The translations under genes were made by a program, and so were the position numbers. Positions 1-9,078 of a stretch of DNA of 41,390 nucleotides are shown one piece after another. Position 1 is the stretch's first letter. Each line of letters begins with the position of its first letter. This stretch comes from Candidatus Woesearchaeota archaeon (GTDB lineage Archaea; Nanobdellota; Nanobdellia; SCGC-AAA011-G17; UBA489): positions 1 to 41,390 of the forward strand of contig JACOVP010000005.1 in assembly GCA_016177265.1 (NCBI GenBank), written 5' to 3'. The notes beneath the pieces are model-generated. The model made no database searches and had not been told where the DNA came from. It saw only the letters and a program-made list of their open reading frames with translations.

Positions 1-2
1 AT

Positions 3-1262
3 AATTTTCTCATGTGTTTCAAAAACAATCCGTACTACCGAGTTGTTGGTTTCACTCAATCACAGATTCCAGGCATAGAGAAGCGTTCCTTTCCTAAAAA
101 ATTAGCAGGCCGATTATACAAAAAAAACATCCCCTTCTTTCCAGAAGAAAAACTAGCAGAGCTTATTCCAAGATTGAAAGTAGACGATGTCGTTTTGGCG
201 TATTCAGACTTATCGCATCAAGAAGTCATGGACAAAGCATCCATTGCTTTAGCTGCCGGTGCAAATTTTCGATTACTAGGACCAAAGGATACAATGTTAA
301 AATCAAAAAAACCAGTCATTGCTATCACTGCTGTGAGAACAGGCTGTGGAAAATCACCAACATCACGGAAAGTTGCACAGATACTCAAATCGTTCGGTTT
401 AAAAGTTGTCGCTGTCCGTCATCCTATGCCCTACGGTGATTTAAAAGAAGAAGTTGTTGAGCGCTTTGCATCCTACCAAGATCTTAAAAAATACAAATGT
501 ACCATTGAAGAGCGAGAAGAATACGAACCCTGGATTGAACTGCGTATTCCCATCTACGCAGGTGTAGATTATCAAAAAATCCTGAAAAGAGCAGAACAAG
601 AAGCAGACGTGATTATTTGGGATGGTGGCAACAACGACTCCAGTTTTTTTAAGCCAGATTTGAACATTGTCTTAGTTGACCCCCATCGTCCAGGCCATGA
701 ATTGTTATACTATCCTGGTGAAGTTAATTTTCTAAGCGCGGATGTAATTATTATTAGTAAGGTCTCTACAGCGCCAAAAGAAGGTATCACCATAGTCAAG
801 AAAAATATCAGAGAACACAATCCAACAGCAATCGTTATTGAAGCAGATTTGAAATTGCAGATTGATCATCCAGAGCTCATCAAAGGAAAAAAAGTATTAG
901 TAGTAGAAGATGGTCCGACAGTCACTCACGGTGGTATGAGTTATGGCGCAGGTATGCTTGTTGCTCAACGATACAAAGGAAATATTATAGATGGCGAAAA
1001 ACATGCAGTCGGTTCTCTTAAAGAAATTTATAAAAAGTACACTCATCTCAAAAAAATTGTGCCGGCCATGGGCTATTCTCCACACCAGATTAAAGAACTC
1101 GAAGCAACTATCAACAGATCGTCTTGTGATCTCATCATTGATGGAACGCCAGTAAACCTCAGAAAACTGCTCAAGATCAACAAACCCATTGTTTCAGTAA
1201 ACTATATACTAGAGGAACGAGGAAAACCAACCCTAAAGGACATCCTGAAGAGAGTAAGGTAG
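3..1262 (+). CDS. COG2403-family GTPase / cyclic 2,3-diphosphoglycerate synthetase-like protein, 5' end cut by window
   Basis: The protein resembles the archaeal and bacterial COG2403 family of predicted GTPases, some members of which are called cyclic 2,3-diphosphoglycerate synthetase. The N-terminal part contains the family-like stretch VVGFTQSQIPGIEKR, and a P-loop variant (AVRTGCGKSPTSRKV) follows near residue 110. The ATG at 12 is probably not the real start: the frame is open to the window edge, and the preceding codons (Asn-Phe-Leu) extend the family's usual N-terminal strand, so the gene begins upstream of this window. A carbamoyltransferase gene lies 100 bases downstream on the same strand. 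The enzymatic role is not settled by sequence; the family assignment is more secure than the reaction. Confidence 0.8.
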   Translation, partial: NFLMCFKNNPYYRVVGFTQSQIPGIEKRSFPKKLAGRLYKKNIPFFPEEKLAELIPRLKVDDVVLAYSDLSHQEVMDKASIALAAGANFRLLGPKDTMLKSKKPVIAITAVRTGCGKSPTSRKVAQILKSFGLKVVAVRHPMPYGDLKEEVVERFASYQDLKKYKCTIEEREEYEPWIELRIPIYAGVDYQKILKRAEQEADVIIWDGGNNDSSFFKPDLNIVLVDPHRPGHELLYYPGEVNFLSADVIIISKVSTAPKEGITIVKKNIREHNPTAIVIEADLKLQIDHPELIKGKKVLVVEDGPTVTHGGMSYGAGMLVAQRYKGNIIDGEKHAVGSLKEIYKKYTHLKKIVPAMGYSPHQIKELEATINRSSCDLIIDGTPVNLRKLLKINKPIVSVNYILEERGKPTLKDILKRVR

Positions 1263-1362
1263 AAAAGTATACATACGTATGAAAAAATATACAACCAAAA
1301 TACAAATATACCGCAAAAGAAATGAAGAAAGAGATAGAAAAAGAAATGACTAAAATAAAGAA

Positions 1363-2295
1363 ATGAAAAAAGACCTGCTCTCCATCAGTGACTTATCCAA
1401 AAGAGAATTTCTTTCATTACTCAAGAAAGCACAGCACCTTAAGAAGTACCCAAAAAAATATCATCACGCCCTCTATGAAAAAACATTAATGACCTATTTC
1501 CAACAGCCATCCCTAAGAACAGAAGTCTCCTTTGATGTTGCCATGTTCCAGATGGGTGGAGAGATTATAGACTATCACGCAGAAACCTCGCCTTGGGCAA
1601 AGGGAAAAGAAGCATTGGAAGACGTGGCAAAAGTCATCTCCAGATACTGCGATATCATCATGATCCGTATGCCTAATCACGAAGACTTAGTCAAGTTTGC
1701 AAAAAACGCTTCCATTCCTGTTATCAATGGACTTACATCACTCGAACACCCTTGTCAGATTGTTGGTGATTTCCTCACGATTCTAGAGAAAAAGAAAAAA
1801 CTTACTAACCTAAAGCTAGCATATGTCGGAGACGCCAACAATAATGTCACCCATTCATTGATGCTTGCCTGTGCTCTTTTTGGTCTTGACATGAGTATTA
1901 GTTGCCCAGCATTAGAAGAATTTTTACCACAACCATCTCTTGTGAAGCAAGCAAAAACTATCGCGCAAAAAACCGGTGTAAACATCACCATCACAGCAAA
2001 TCCAAGAGAAGCTGCTCAGAACAGCGATATTCTCTACACAGATTCATTCATGTCCTACCACATCCCAAAATCACAGGAAAAGAGAAGAGTAAAACTGCTC
2101 AAACCATTCCAAGTTAATCAGGAACTTATAAAATATGCGAAGAAAAATGCAATCTTCATGCACTGTCTTCCAGCAAAGCGTGGCTATGAGGTAACAGCAG
2201 ATGTGATTGACGGGAAACAATCCGTTGTCTTTGACCAAGCAGAAAATCGATTGCATGCGCAAAAAGCAATTATCCTGCATCTCATGCACAAATAA
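1363..2295 (+). CDS. Ornithine-carbamoyltransferase-family protein
   Basis: This 310-residue protein belongs to the aspartate/ornithine carbamoyltransferase family, which transfers a carbamoyl group from carbamoyl phosphate to an amine. The carbamoyl-phosphate motif appears as QPSLRTEVSF, HPCQ follows, and the C-terminal motif is FMHCLPAKRG with the OTC-like ending VVFDQAENRLHAQKA. Length is normal for the family. The loop that binds the ornithine side chain, usually SMG, is replaced here: the sequence reads TDSFMSYHIPKSQE. The true acceptor could therefore be ornithine, another diamine or something else. A COG2403 gene precedes it on the same strand. With no other arginine gene visible in this window, a biosynthetic or catabolic direction cannot be chosen. 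Confidence 0.85.
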   Translation: MKKDLLSISDLSKREFLSLLKKAQHLKKYPKKYHHALYEKTLMTYFQQPSLRTEVSFDVAMFQMGGEIIDYHAETSPWAKGKEALEDVAKVISRYCDIIMIRMPNHEDLVKFAKNASIPVINGLTSLEHPCQIVGDFLTILEKKKKLTNLKLAYVGDANNNVTHSLMLACALFGLDMSISCPALEEFLPQPSLVKQAKTIAQKTGVNITITANPREAAQNSDILYTDSFMSYHIPKSQEKRRVKLLKPFQVNQELIKYAKKNAIFMHCLPAKRGYEVTADVIDGKQSVVFDQAENRLHAQKAIILHLMHK

Positions 2296-2298
2296 AAA

Positions 2299-2853
2299 TC
2301 ATGAAACTTCTATTACAATATCATCATTAAATTGTAAATTCTCAGGAAGAAAAAAAGGTAGATAAGGCTCTTTTAGTTCTACCAAAGCCCGTCCATTAGG
2401 AAGTGCTTGAATAGCTACTACGTATTTACTAACATAACGACCCAATGCTTCTCCATCTTGATAGAAAAACCGAAGATGTCTCACATGATCTGGTTCAAAC
2501 TTAGTAACCCGTGGTAAGGAAAGAAAATGATGAATAATGGTAGTTAAATTCATATCCCGAATAATGGGTGATTGTTGTCTTCTTTGTTTTAAGAGAGGAT
2601 TATTTTGAATATACACTGGATCAGAAAAGGATGGTTTAGCACGCCCCAAAACTTCTTGTTCATACTGTCTTAGTGCAGCAACCTCATAAGCCCGAAAAAA
2701 TCCTCCCTGTCGTTTAATAAGGGTTTCTATAGCATCCACAATCCATTGAGAGAATGTATCTCGCTGCTCTTTAGTTGAAGCATGAAGTTCTGGAATAACA
2801 ATGCTTTTCTTATCTCTTTCCAAAAGATCTACCAAGGAAATGGGCTTGACCAT
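2299..2853 (-). CDS. Hypothetical protein, about 184 residues
   Basis: I do not recognise this protein. It is soluble-looking, with no signal peptide or membrane segment, and is rich in charged and aromatic residues. The frame opens at a TTG at 2865, but I prefer the ATG at 2853. A TATA box on the minus strand (2876-2884) is centred 26-27 bases upstream of that ATG, which fits a leaderless transcript. Its stop codon lies 3 bases beyond the end of the convergent carbamoyltransferase gene. Confidence 0.6.
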   Translation of the reverse strand: MVKPISLVDLLERDKKSIVIPELHASTKEQRDTFSQWIVDAIETLIKRQGGFFRAYEVAALRQYEQEVLGRAKPSFSDPVYIQNNPLLKQRRQQSPIIRDMNLTTIIHHFLSLPRVTKFEPDHVRHLRFFYQDGEALGRYVSKYVVAIQALPNGRALVELKEPYLPFFLPENLQFNDDIVIEVS

Positions 2854-2875
2854 AAAGCTCAGCAAAAAGAAGGAC

Positions 2876-2884
2876 TATATAAAA
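2876..2884 (-). promoter_or_regulatory. TATA box for the 2299-2853 gene
   Basis: The plus strand reads TATATAAAA here, giving TTTTATATA on the minus strand. Its centre is 26-27 bases from the ATG at 2853, the archaeal spacing for a transcript beginning at the start codon. This decides that start over the TTG at 2865. Confidence 0.6.
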
Positions 2885-2985
2885 GTTATTATAAAAAGTA
2901 GTCGCTTGGAAAGGACAGTATGCTAAAGGAAGAGAAAAGGTTATTAAAGAGTTAAATGTTGGTTGTAAAGGAAAAAAGAGGTACC

Positions 2986-4455
2986 ATGAAAGAGTTTGGC
3001 TTGTATATAAATGGAAAATGGACGCCTTCCACAAGTAAAAAGACCTTTCCAACCATCAATCCTGCTAAAAAGAATCAAGTGCTTGCTCAGTGTGCTGCAG
3101 GTACTAGGGAAGATGTAGAGAAAGCAGTCTATGCTGCAGAAAAAGCATTACCAGCATGGAAAAAGATGCCTGCTCCGCGTCGTGGTGAGGTATTGTTAGA
3201 AGTAGCTTCCTTATTGAAAAAAAGAAAGCAAAAGTTAGGTGAACTCGTTACAACAGAAATGGGAAAAGTGTTGAAGGAAGGACTTGGTGATGTCCAGGAA
3301 GCTATTGATATTTTCGAATACATGGCAGGTGAAGGACGAAGATTATTTGGGCATACTACTCCTTCTGAATTAAAAAATAAATTCTGCTGCACTATTCGCC
3401 AACCTATTGGTGTTGTTGGCTTAATCACACCTTGGAACTTTCCCTTTGCAATTCCAGCTTGGAAACTAGCTCCTGCATTAATCTGTGGTAATACCATTGT
3501 CTTCAAACCATCATCAGATACGCCTTTGTGTGCAATTGAATTGATAAAAATACTTGAAGAGGCTGGCATTCCTCCTGGTGTTGTGAATATGGTAACAGGT
3601 TCAGGTGAAGATGTTGGTACTTCAATTATCACGCATAAACGTATTCAGGGTTTATCATTTACTGGTTCTCGTGAAACTGGTGAATTTATTGCAAGACAAT
3701 CAGGATTAAAAAAAGTTGGATTAGAGTTAGGTGGTAAAAATGCAATTATTATTATGGATGACGCTGATTTAGATTTAGCTCTGGAAGGAGTCCTCTGGGG
3801 AGCTTTTGGAACTACAGGTCAGCGTTGCACTGCCTGCTCTCGTGTTATTATTCATAAAAATGTGCAAAAAGAATTTGAAGAAAAACTGCTTGCAAGAGTC
3901 AAAAAACTAAAACTTGGGAGTGGTCTAGATCCAAAAACTGATGTTGGTCCTTTAATTGCGCATCGTGCTATCTTGAAAACACACATGTACACAGAAATTG
4001 GCAAAAAAGAAGGTGCTAAATTGTTATGTGGCGGATACTCAGTTAAGTCTTCAGGGTTCTTTTATGCTCCAACTATTTTTACAAATGTCAAGCCACACAT
4101 GCGGATTGCCCGTGAAGAAATCTTCGGTCCAACCTTATCTATCTTAAAAGCGAATGATCTCAAAGAAGCTATTCAAATTTGTAATAGTATTGAGTATGGA
4201 TTAAGTTCTTCTATGTACACACAAAATATTAATAATGCTTTCAGAGCCATAGAACGGATAGAAGCAGGCATTACCTATGTCAATGCATCTACTATAGGCG
4301 CAGAAGTTCATCTACCTTTTGGTGGTGTAAAAGCTACTGGAAACGGAACAAGAGAAGCTGGATGGACAGGAATCGAAGAATTTTCAGAAGAAAAAACAAT
4401 ATATATAGATTATTCTGGTAAATTGCAGAAAGCGCAGATTGATATTGAGGAGTAA
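2986..4455 (+). CDS. NAD(P)-dependent aldehyde dehydrogenase
   Basis: This is a full-length ALDH-superfamily enzyme (489 residues) that oxidises an aldehyde to the acid. It shows the PWNF motif near residue 150, the general-base Glu in LELGGKNA near 247 and the nucleophilic Cys in GTTGQRCTACSR near 281. The C-terminal region (AEVHLPFGGVKATGNG, DYSGKLQKAQID) resembles a family variously annotated as succinate-semialdehyde, 2-oxoglutarate-semialdehyde or pyrroline-5-carboxylate dehydrogenase, so the substrate is not fixed. I chose the ATG at 2986 because a GAGGT Shine-Dalgarno sequence ends 3 bases upstream; an ATG at 2956 would add ten residues. The malic enzyme gene starts 3 bases after its stop, so the two probably share a transcript. 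Confidence 0.9.
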   Translation: MKEFGLYINGKWTPSTSKKTFPTINPAKKNQVLAQCAAGTREDVEKAVYAAEKALPAWKKMPAPRRGEVLLEVASLLKKRKQKLGELVTTEMGKVLKEGLGDVQEAIDIFEYMAGEGRRLFGHTTPSELKNKFCCTIRQPIGVVGLITPWNFPFAIPAWKLAPALICGNTIVFKPSSDTPLCAIELIKILEEAGIPPGVVNMVTGSGEDVGTSIITHKRIQGLSFTGSRETGEFIARQSGLKKVGLELGGKNAIIIMDDADLDLALEGVLWGAFGTTGQRCTACSRVIIHKNVQKEFEEKLLARVKKLKLGSGLDPKTDVGPLIAHRAILKTHMYTEIGKKEGAKLLCGGYSVKSSGFFYAPTIFTNVKPHMRIAREEIFGPTLSILKANDLKEAIQICNSIEYGLSSSMYTQNINNAFRAIERIEAGITYVNASTIGAEVHLPFGGVKATGNGTREAGWTGIEEFSEEKTIYIDYSGKLQKAQIDIEE

Positions 4456-4458
4456 ATT

Positions 4459-5568
4459 ATGAATTTTAAAAAAGAAGCAATAAAACTTCACGAAGGGCTC
4501 AAAGGTAAAATAGAAATCAAACCAAAGATAAAAGTAAATCAAAAAATCCTTTCTCTTATCTACACACCCGGTGTAGCGGAAATTGTTCGATTAATTCATA
4601 AAAATAAAGCAGATGTCTATAAATATACGGGCAGGGGCAATACCATCGCCATCATCTCTGACGGTTCTCGAGTGCTTGGTCTTGGTAATCAAGGTGCAGA
4701 AGCAGCCCTTCCAGTCATGGAAGGAAAAGCTTTGATCTACAAAACGTTTGGTAATGTTAATGCCATTCCTCTTTGTCTGAAAACACAAGATGCACAAGAG
4801 ATTATTAAAATAGTAGAAAATCTAGCCCCTAATTTCGGTGCTATCAACATTGAAGATATAGAGTCACCAAAATGTTTTGAAATCGTAGAAGCATTAACAC
4901 AACGTCTCGATACTCCCGTCTTTCATGACGACCAACATGGAACAGCAGTCGTTACGGTCGCGGGTTTACTCAACGCATTAAAGGTTGTCAAGAAAAAATT
5001 GGAAATGGTAAAGATAGTCATCCTTGGTGCCGGTGCAGCCGGCTATGGTATTATGACATTACTCCATTATGCTGGTGCTAGAAATATGTTAGTGCTAGAC
5101 AGTCAAGGTATTATCTATGAAGATCGTGCTAACTTAAATAAATACAAAGAGCATATAGCAAGAATAACTAATCCTAGAAGAGAAAGAGGACGACTAGGAG
5201 ATGCTCTGAAAAATGGTGATGTTTTCATCGGCGTTTCAGGGCAAAAAAATATCCTCACGCAGAAGCAGATGAAGAGCATGAAAAAACACCCCATAATCTT
5301 TGCTCTCTCCAATCCAGATCCGGAAATCATGCCACAAGAAGCAAGAAAAGGTGGTGCAGCTGTTATTGCAACAGGCAGAAGTGACATAAAAAATCAGATT
5401 AATAATGACATTTGTTTTCCCTTTATTATGCGAAAAATATTGGACGAACATCGAAAAAAAATTGATGAATTATTCTTATATGCAACTGCAAAAAAAATTG
5501 CAAGCACTGTGAAAAAAGTAAGAGCAGACAAAATTATCCCAACAATTAATGAAATGAAACCGCTCTAA
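4459..5568 (+). CDS. Malic enzyme (oxaloacetate-decarboxylating malate dehydrogenase)
   Basis: This cytosolic enzyme converts malate to pyruvate, CO2 and NAD(P)H. The 369-residue length matches the short archaeal/bacterial form without the phosphotransacetylase-like tail. Characteristic segments are visible in order: YTPGVAEI, SDGSRVLGLGNQG, the metal and substrate region INIEDIESPKC and FHDDQHGTAVVT, then the Rossmann motif ILGAGAAGYG. A GAGGAG Shine-Dalgarno sequence lies in the last codons of the upstream aldehyde dehydrogenase gene, with a 3-base gap between the two genes, so translation is probably coupled. It gives the malate made by the nearby malate dehydrogenase a route to pyruvate. 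Confidence 0.93.
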   Translation: MNFKKEAIKLHEGLKGKIEIKPKIKVNQKILSLIYTPGVAEIVRLIHKNKADVYKYTGRGNTIAIISDGSRVLGLGNQGAEAALPVMEGKALIYKTFGNVNAIPLCLKTQDAQEIIKIVENLAPNFGAINIEDIESPKCFEIVEALTQRLDTPVFHDDQHGTAVVTVAGLLNALKVVKKKLEMVKIVILGAGAAGYGIMTLLHYAGARNMLVLDSQGIIYEDRANLNKYKEHIARITNPRRERGRLGDALKNGDVFIGVSGQKNILTQKQMKSMKKHPIIFALSNPDPEIMPQEARKGGAAVIATGRSDIKNQINNDICFPFIMRKILDEHRKKIDELFLYATAKKIASTVKKVRADKIIPTINEMKPL

Positions 5569-5569
5569 T

Positions 5570-6589
5570 TCATAATCGGTTGACTATAGCCTCAGTCATT
5601 CGTGTTGTGCTAACAGGTTTTCTCCTTGCAATATCATATGTCACGTATTTTCCTTCTTTGATAACAGCCTTCGTTGCTCTTTCCAAAGCACTTGCTGCTT
5701 TCTCTTCTCCTACAAAGCGAAGCATGAGCGCCCCTGCAAGAATGGCTGCTGTCGGATTCACTTTATGTTTGCCCGCATACTTAGGAGCAGAACCATGCAC
5801 TGGCTCAAAGATAGCCCCTCGTTCTCCGATGTTCGCAGAAGGCAGAAGCCCTAGTCCACCAACTAAACCAGCACAAAGATCAGAGAGGATATCGCCATAG
5901 AGATTAGGACAGAGCAAGACATCATAATCTTGCGGTTTCATAACTAGCTGCATTGCCATAGCGTCTACAATACGATCCTCAAAGTAAATTCGTGGGTAAT
6001 GTTCTGAGACATGCCGAGCAATGGCTAAGAATAAACCGTCAGTTGCTTTCAAAATGTTTGCCTTATGCACACAAGTGATCTTCTTTCTGTGATGATTTTG
6101 GGCATAGGTAAAAGCAAAGTGTGCAATTCTTTTAGTGTTTCGTTCAGAGATAACTTTCAAGGAAACTGCTGTATCTCTTGGTAATCCCTTGAATGTTCCT
6201 TTTTTAAATTCTATACCAGCATACAAATCTTCAAGATTTTCTCTAATCACAATAAGATCGACAGCGTTATAGGGTGTTCTTACGCCAGGAAGTGATGTTG
6301 CAGGGCGTACATTGGCAAAAAGATCCAAAGCTTGTCGTAGTTGCACATTTACTGAACGAAATCCTTCTCCCACAGGTGTCGTTACAGGTCCTTTCAGAGC
6401 AACTTTATTTCGTTTGATAACAGCCAGCGCTTCTCTTGGTAGCTCACTTCCATATTTTTTCTTTGCTCCGCTACCTAGCTGAACAACATCCCATTGAACA
6501 CGAACACCAGTAGCCTCAATGCATCGCACTGCAGCAGCTGTAACCTCAGGTCCAACTCCATCACCAGGAATTAGAGTAAGATGATGCAT
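5570..6589 (-). CDS. icd: Isocitrate dehydrogenase, probably NADP-dependent
   Basis: The enzyme oxidatively decarboxylates isocitrate to 2-oxoglutarate. It belongs to the isocitrate/isopropylmalate dehydrogenase family. The substrate loop reads TTPVGEGFRSVNVQLRQ, with Ser79, Asn81 and Arg85 matching the isocitrate-binding positions of E. coli Icd, which argues against isopropylmalate dehydrogenase. Further family residues are in VIRENLEDLYAG and KANILKATDG. The cofactor loop reads HGSAPKYAGKHKVNP; Lys-Tyr at this point matches the E. coli pair that selects NADP, whereas NAD enzymes usually carry Asp-Ile. It is the last gene of the citrate synthase, PrpD-family and Icd operon, and the PrpD-family stop codon directly abuts its ATG. 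At 339 residues it is shorter than E. coli Icd, as is common in archaeal forms. Confidence 0.88.
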   Translation of the reverse strand: MHHLTLIPGDGVGPEVTAAAVRCIEATGVRVQWDVVQLGSGAKKKYGSELPREALAVIKRNKVALKGPVTTPVGEGFRSVNVQLRQALDLFANVRPATSLPGVRTPYNAVDLIVIRENLEDLYAGIEFKKGTFKGLPRDTAVSLKVISERNTKRIAHFAFTYAQNHHRKKITCVHKANILKATDGLFLAIARHVSEHYPRIYFEDRIVDAMAMQLVMKPQDYDVLLCPNLYGDILSDLCAGLVGGLGLLPSANIGERGAIFEPVHGSAPKYAGKHKVNPTAAILAGALMLRFVGEEKAASALERATKAVIKEGKYVTYDIARRKPVSTTRMTEAIVNRL

Positions 6590-7903
6590 TTACTTAAGCA
6601 CCTGCATCAACGGTAGTATCGTTTTTTGCTTGTCTAAAGTCCAAAGAAACTGTAAGAGCCGGTGTTGTTTCACTGAAGAGAGAATGGGCTTGGTCAAAGT
6701 TTTAAATTTTTCTTCAATTTCCGCATCCGACATGCGATTACGAGGATGTCCTCGATGGTGATCAACCCTTTTTTCTACTGTCTCTCCAGAGGTGAGGTAT
6801 ACGCGAACAATATTTGCTGCAACTTTTGGATAAAGATCAGTAAGATGTTGATTTTCTGAAACAGAAATCTTTTTTACCAATGCAAGCAAACGCTTGTCGC
6901 GAAATCTTCTCGGTGTAAAAGTATGTCTATCAATAGTGCCATCCATCAGTGCCGCACCAACAACGTAGGGGATACTATGGTCAGCTGTCTCTCTCGTGTT
7001 TGGTTGCCATTTTTCTTTCCCCCTACCAATAATAGTATAGCCTGCCTCATGTGTTTCTACCAAAATACGATCGATATCTGTAACAGAAACTTGTGGTCGC
7101 AACTCTAGAGTAGCTTGGATTGCACTCTGTGAATGAACCTCTGCTGGCCATTTTTTAATCCAGCAGTCAAGGATTTTGAAATGACTTTTCTTCTTGCCAA
7201 ACAAAGTCGTGTCTAAAGACCAAGAGTCTTGTTGGGTCTGTCGAATAAGGCCGTATGTTCCTTCAAAAACGTCATTCGGTCCTGTCATGCCAAGTTTCGC
7301 AAGGTGCGCCGCAAAGAGAGCATTTCGGGCAACATTTGCAAAGGCGCATGCTTTCCACATACTCAGCTCTGTTCCCTCGCGAACTTGCCGGGTAGAAAGA
7401 TAAGTGGGAACTGTAAGGTTGATAACTTGTGTCAACTGAGCTGCTGAAAGTCCCATGAGTTTTCCTGCTGCTAATCCCGATGACACCAACCCATAAATAA
7501 CATGATCCCATCCATGAGCTCGTAAACTCGCTGCATCACATAATCTACATTGTAACTCATAAGCCAAGGCTGTAGCAAGAATAACATTCTTCCCATGTGC
7601 TTTCGTTGCTTCGGCTACTCCCAAAACCGCCCCAATATTGTCTGATGGATGTGCTGGTTCTTTCGCTAGATAACTATCATTATAATCGAAATAGCGAATC
7701 ATGGTTCCATAGAGAAAAGCGCGGAGTGGAGGTATGTTGATTCGTGCAGCTTGACGTACAATCTGTACAGGTGCAGCATCTTTCGCAGCTAATGCACATC
7801 CCACAGCATCAATAAAATGGCGCTTCACCTGATGAACAACATCGTCAGAGAGATCTGCATACGTTAAACGTGCAGCATAAATAGCAAGATCATCAGCTAT
7901 CAT
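6590..7903 (-). CDS. MmgE/PrpD-family (2-methyl)citrate dehydratase, possible aconitase substitute
   Basis: This 437-residue protein belongs to the MmgE/PrpD family, which dehydrates 2-methylcitrate and, in characterised members, also citrate. E. coli PrpD is known to act on citrate and isocitrate. The family's active-site region is visible as RYFDYNDSYLAKEPAHPSDNI, positions about 70-90, and the helical N-terminal domain is intact. The start codon overlaps the citrate synthase stop as ATGA, and its own stop abuts the icd ATG. This places it exactly where aconitase would act. No methylisocitrate lyase is visible nearby, so a propionate pathway is not supported here. The inference is that it links citrate to isocitrate without an iron-sulfur cluster; the family assignment itself is firm. 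Confidence 0.88.
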   Translation of the reverse strand: MIADDLAIYAARLTYADLSDDVVHQVKRHFIDAVGCALAAKDAAPVQIVRQAARINIPPLRAFLYGTMIRYFDYNDSYLAKEPAHPSDNIGAVLGVAEATKAHGKNVILATALAYELQCRLCDAASLRAHGWDHVIYGLVSSGLAAGKLMGLSAAQLTQVINLTVPTYLSTRQVREGTELSMWKACAFANVARNALFAAHLAKLGMTGPNDVFEGTYGLIRQTQQDSWSLDTTLFGKKKSHFKILDCWIKKWPAEVHSQSAIQATLELRPQVSVTDIDRILVETHEAGYTIIGRGKEKWQPNTRETADHSIPYVVGAALMDGTIDRHTFTPRRFRDKRLLALVKKISVSENQHLTDLYPKVAANIVRVYLTSGETVEKRVDHHRGHPRNRMSDAEIEEKFKTLTKPILSSVKQHRLLQFLWTLDKQKTILPLMQVLK

Positions 7904-9042
7904 CGTTGCTCAAGAGGAACATATTTCAAGTTATGAGGACCAATATAGAGCGCATTTGGTCGTATAAGACGATTATCAGCATATTGCTCTAAAGCATGCG
8001 CTACCCAACCAGCTATTCTTCCAAGAGCAAAAATTGCTGTAGTGAGCTCAGAGGGGATATCTAAATATTTATACACAGGGCCAGTATAAAAGTCAACGTT
8101 GGGATAAATTGGTTTTCCCAGTTTTTCTACTAGTTCCTTAATCACAACATCTTCAACCTTCGTTGCTATCATATACCATTTTTTGTCTTTCTTAAAGTTA
8201 GCTAATGCTAGTGCAGTCTCTTTGAAGAGTATTGCTCTTGGATCATACGTCTTATAGACACGATGGCCAAAACCCATAATTTTCTGGCCTTGCTTGAGGG
8301 CTCTCTGAATAAAGGCTTCTGCTCGCTCAGGTTTTTGAATTTTGTCTAGCATCTTATAGACTTCAGCTCGAGCTCCGCCATGCAGCGGCCCTTTTAGCGT
8401 ACTAATTCCAGAACAGATAGCAGAGTGGAGATCTGATAAGGTAGATACAGTTACTCGTGTAGTAAATGTAGAAGCATTAAGTTCATGCTCTGCAGTTAAA
8501 ATAAAATCTGTTTCCATAGCGTTCGCCTCAACCTCATTAGGAATTGTGCCACGTAGCATATACAAAAAATTAGCGCCTGATGAAAGATTTAGCATAGGTG
8601 CTATAACCTTCTTTCCTTGCTTCACTCTATAAAAAGCAGCGACGATTGTAGGAAATTTTGCTGCTAATCGTATGCCTTTTCTGATATTGGCCTCAGCACT
8701 GTTGTTGGATAAATCAGGATCACATTGAGCAAGATACGACACTGCAGTTCGCAAAGCATCCATAGCATCAATATGTTTCGCACAAGTTTGGAGAATCCTG
8801 ATAACAGAAGAGTCTATGGTTCGTTCACGTCGTATCTTTTGAGAAAATGCTCTCAGTTCTTTTTGAGTTGGTAAGCGTCCATACCACAGCAGGTACATTA
8901 CTTCTTCAAAGGTAGCAAAACGCGCTATATCTGTAATGTTATATCCGCAGTACTCAAGAATGCCAGCTGCACCATCAATAAAACTCAGTTTCGTTGTTGC
9001 GGCAACAACACCCTCTAACCCTCTTTTAACCTCGTCTGCCAT
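7900..9042 (-). CDS. gltA: Citrate synthase
   Basis: The enzyme condenses oxaloacetate with acetyl-CoA. The 380-residue length is normal for the archaeal type II-like short form. Active-site segments are visible: the His in HELNASTFTTR, the second His region in LKGPLHGGA, MGFGHRVYKTYDPR, and the Asp in PNVDFYTG. A 2-methylcitrate synthase cannot be excluded by motif. The frame extends upstream to 9192, but I chose the ATG at 9042 because the family N-terminus starts just after it and a minus-strand TATA-like sequence near 9069-9075 lies about 29 bases upstream. The longer version would overlap the divergent gene at 9079. It is first in the operon with the PrpD-family and icd genes. Confidence 0.9.
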   Translation of the reverse strand: MADEVKRGLEGVVAATTKLSFIDGAAGILEYCGYNITDIARFATFEEVMYLLWYGRLPTQKELRAFSQKIRRERTIDSSVIRILQTCAKHIDAMDALRTAVSYLAQCDPDLSNNSAEANIRKGIRLAAKFPTIVAAFYRVKQGKKVIAPMLNLSSGANFLYMLRGTIPNEVEANAMETDFILTAEHELNASTFTTRVTVSTLSDLHSAICSGISTLKGPLHGGARAEVYKMLDKIQKPERAEAFIQRALKQGQKIMGFGHRVYKTYDPRAILFKETALALANFKKDKKWYMIATKVEDVVIKELVEKLGKPIYPNVDFYTGPVYKYLDIPSELTTAIFALGRIAGWVAHALEQYADNRLIRPNALYIGPHNLKYVPLEQR

Positions 9043-9049
9043 AGATATG

Positions 9050-9075
9050 TTTATATAGCATGTCTTATTTATAAA
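9050..9075. promoter_or_regulatory. Overlapping divergent promoters between citrate synthase and ComA-like gene
   Basis: TTTATATA at 9050-9057 is centred 25-26 bases before the plus-strand ATG at 9079. On the minus strand, the sequence at 9069-9075 reads TTTATAA and is about 29 bases before the citrate synthase ATG at 9042. The two boxes lie only about 12 bases apart, so occupancy of one should interfere with the other. This is inferred from spacing only. Confidence 0.55.
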
Positions 9076-9078
9076 GGT

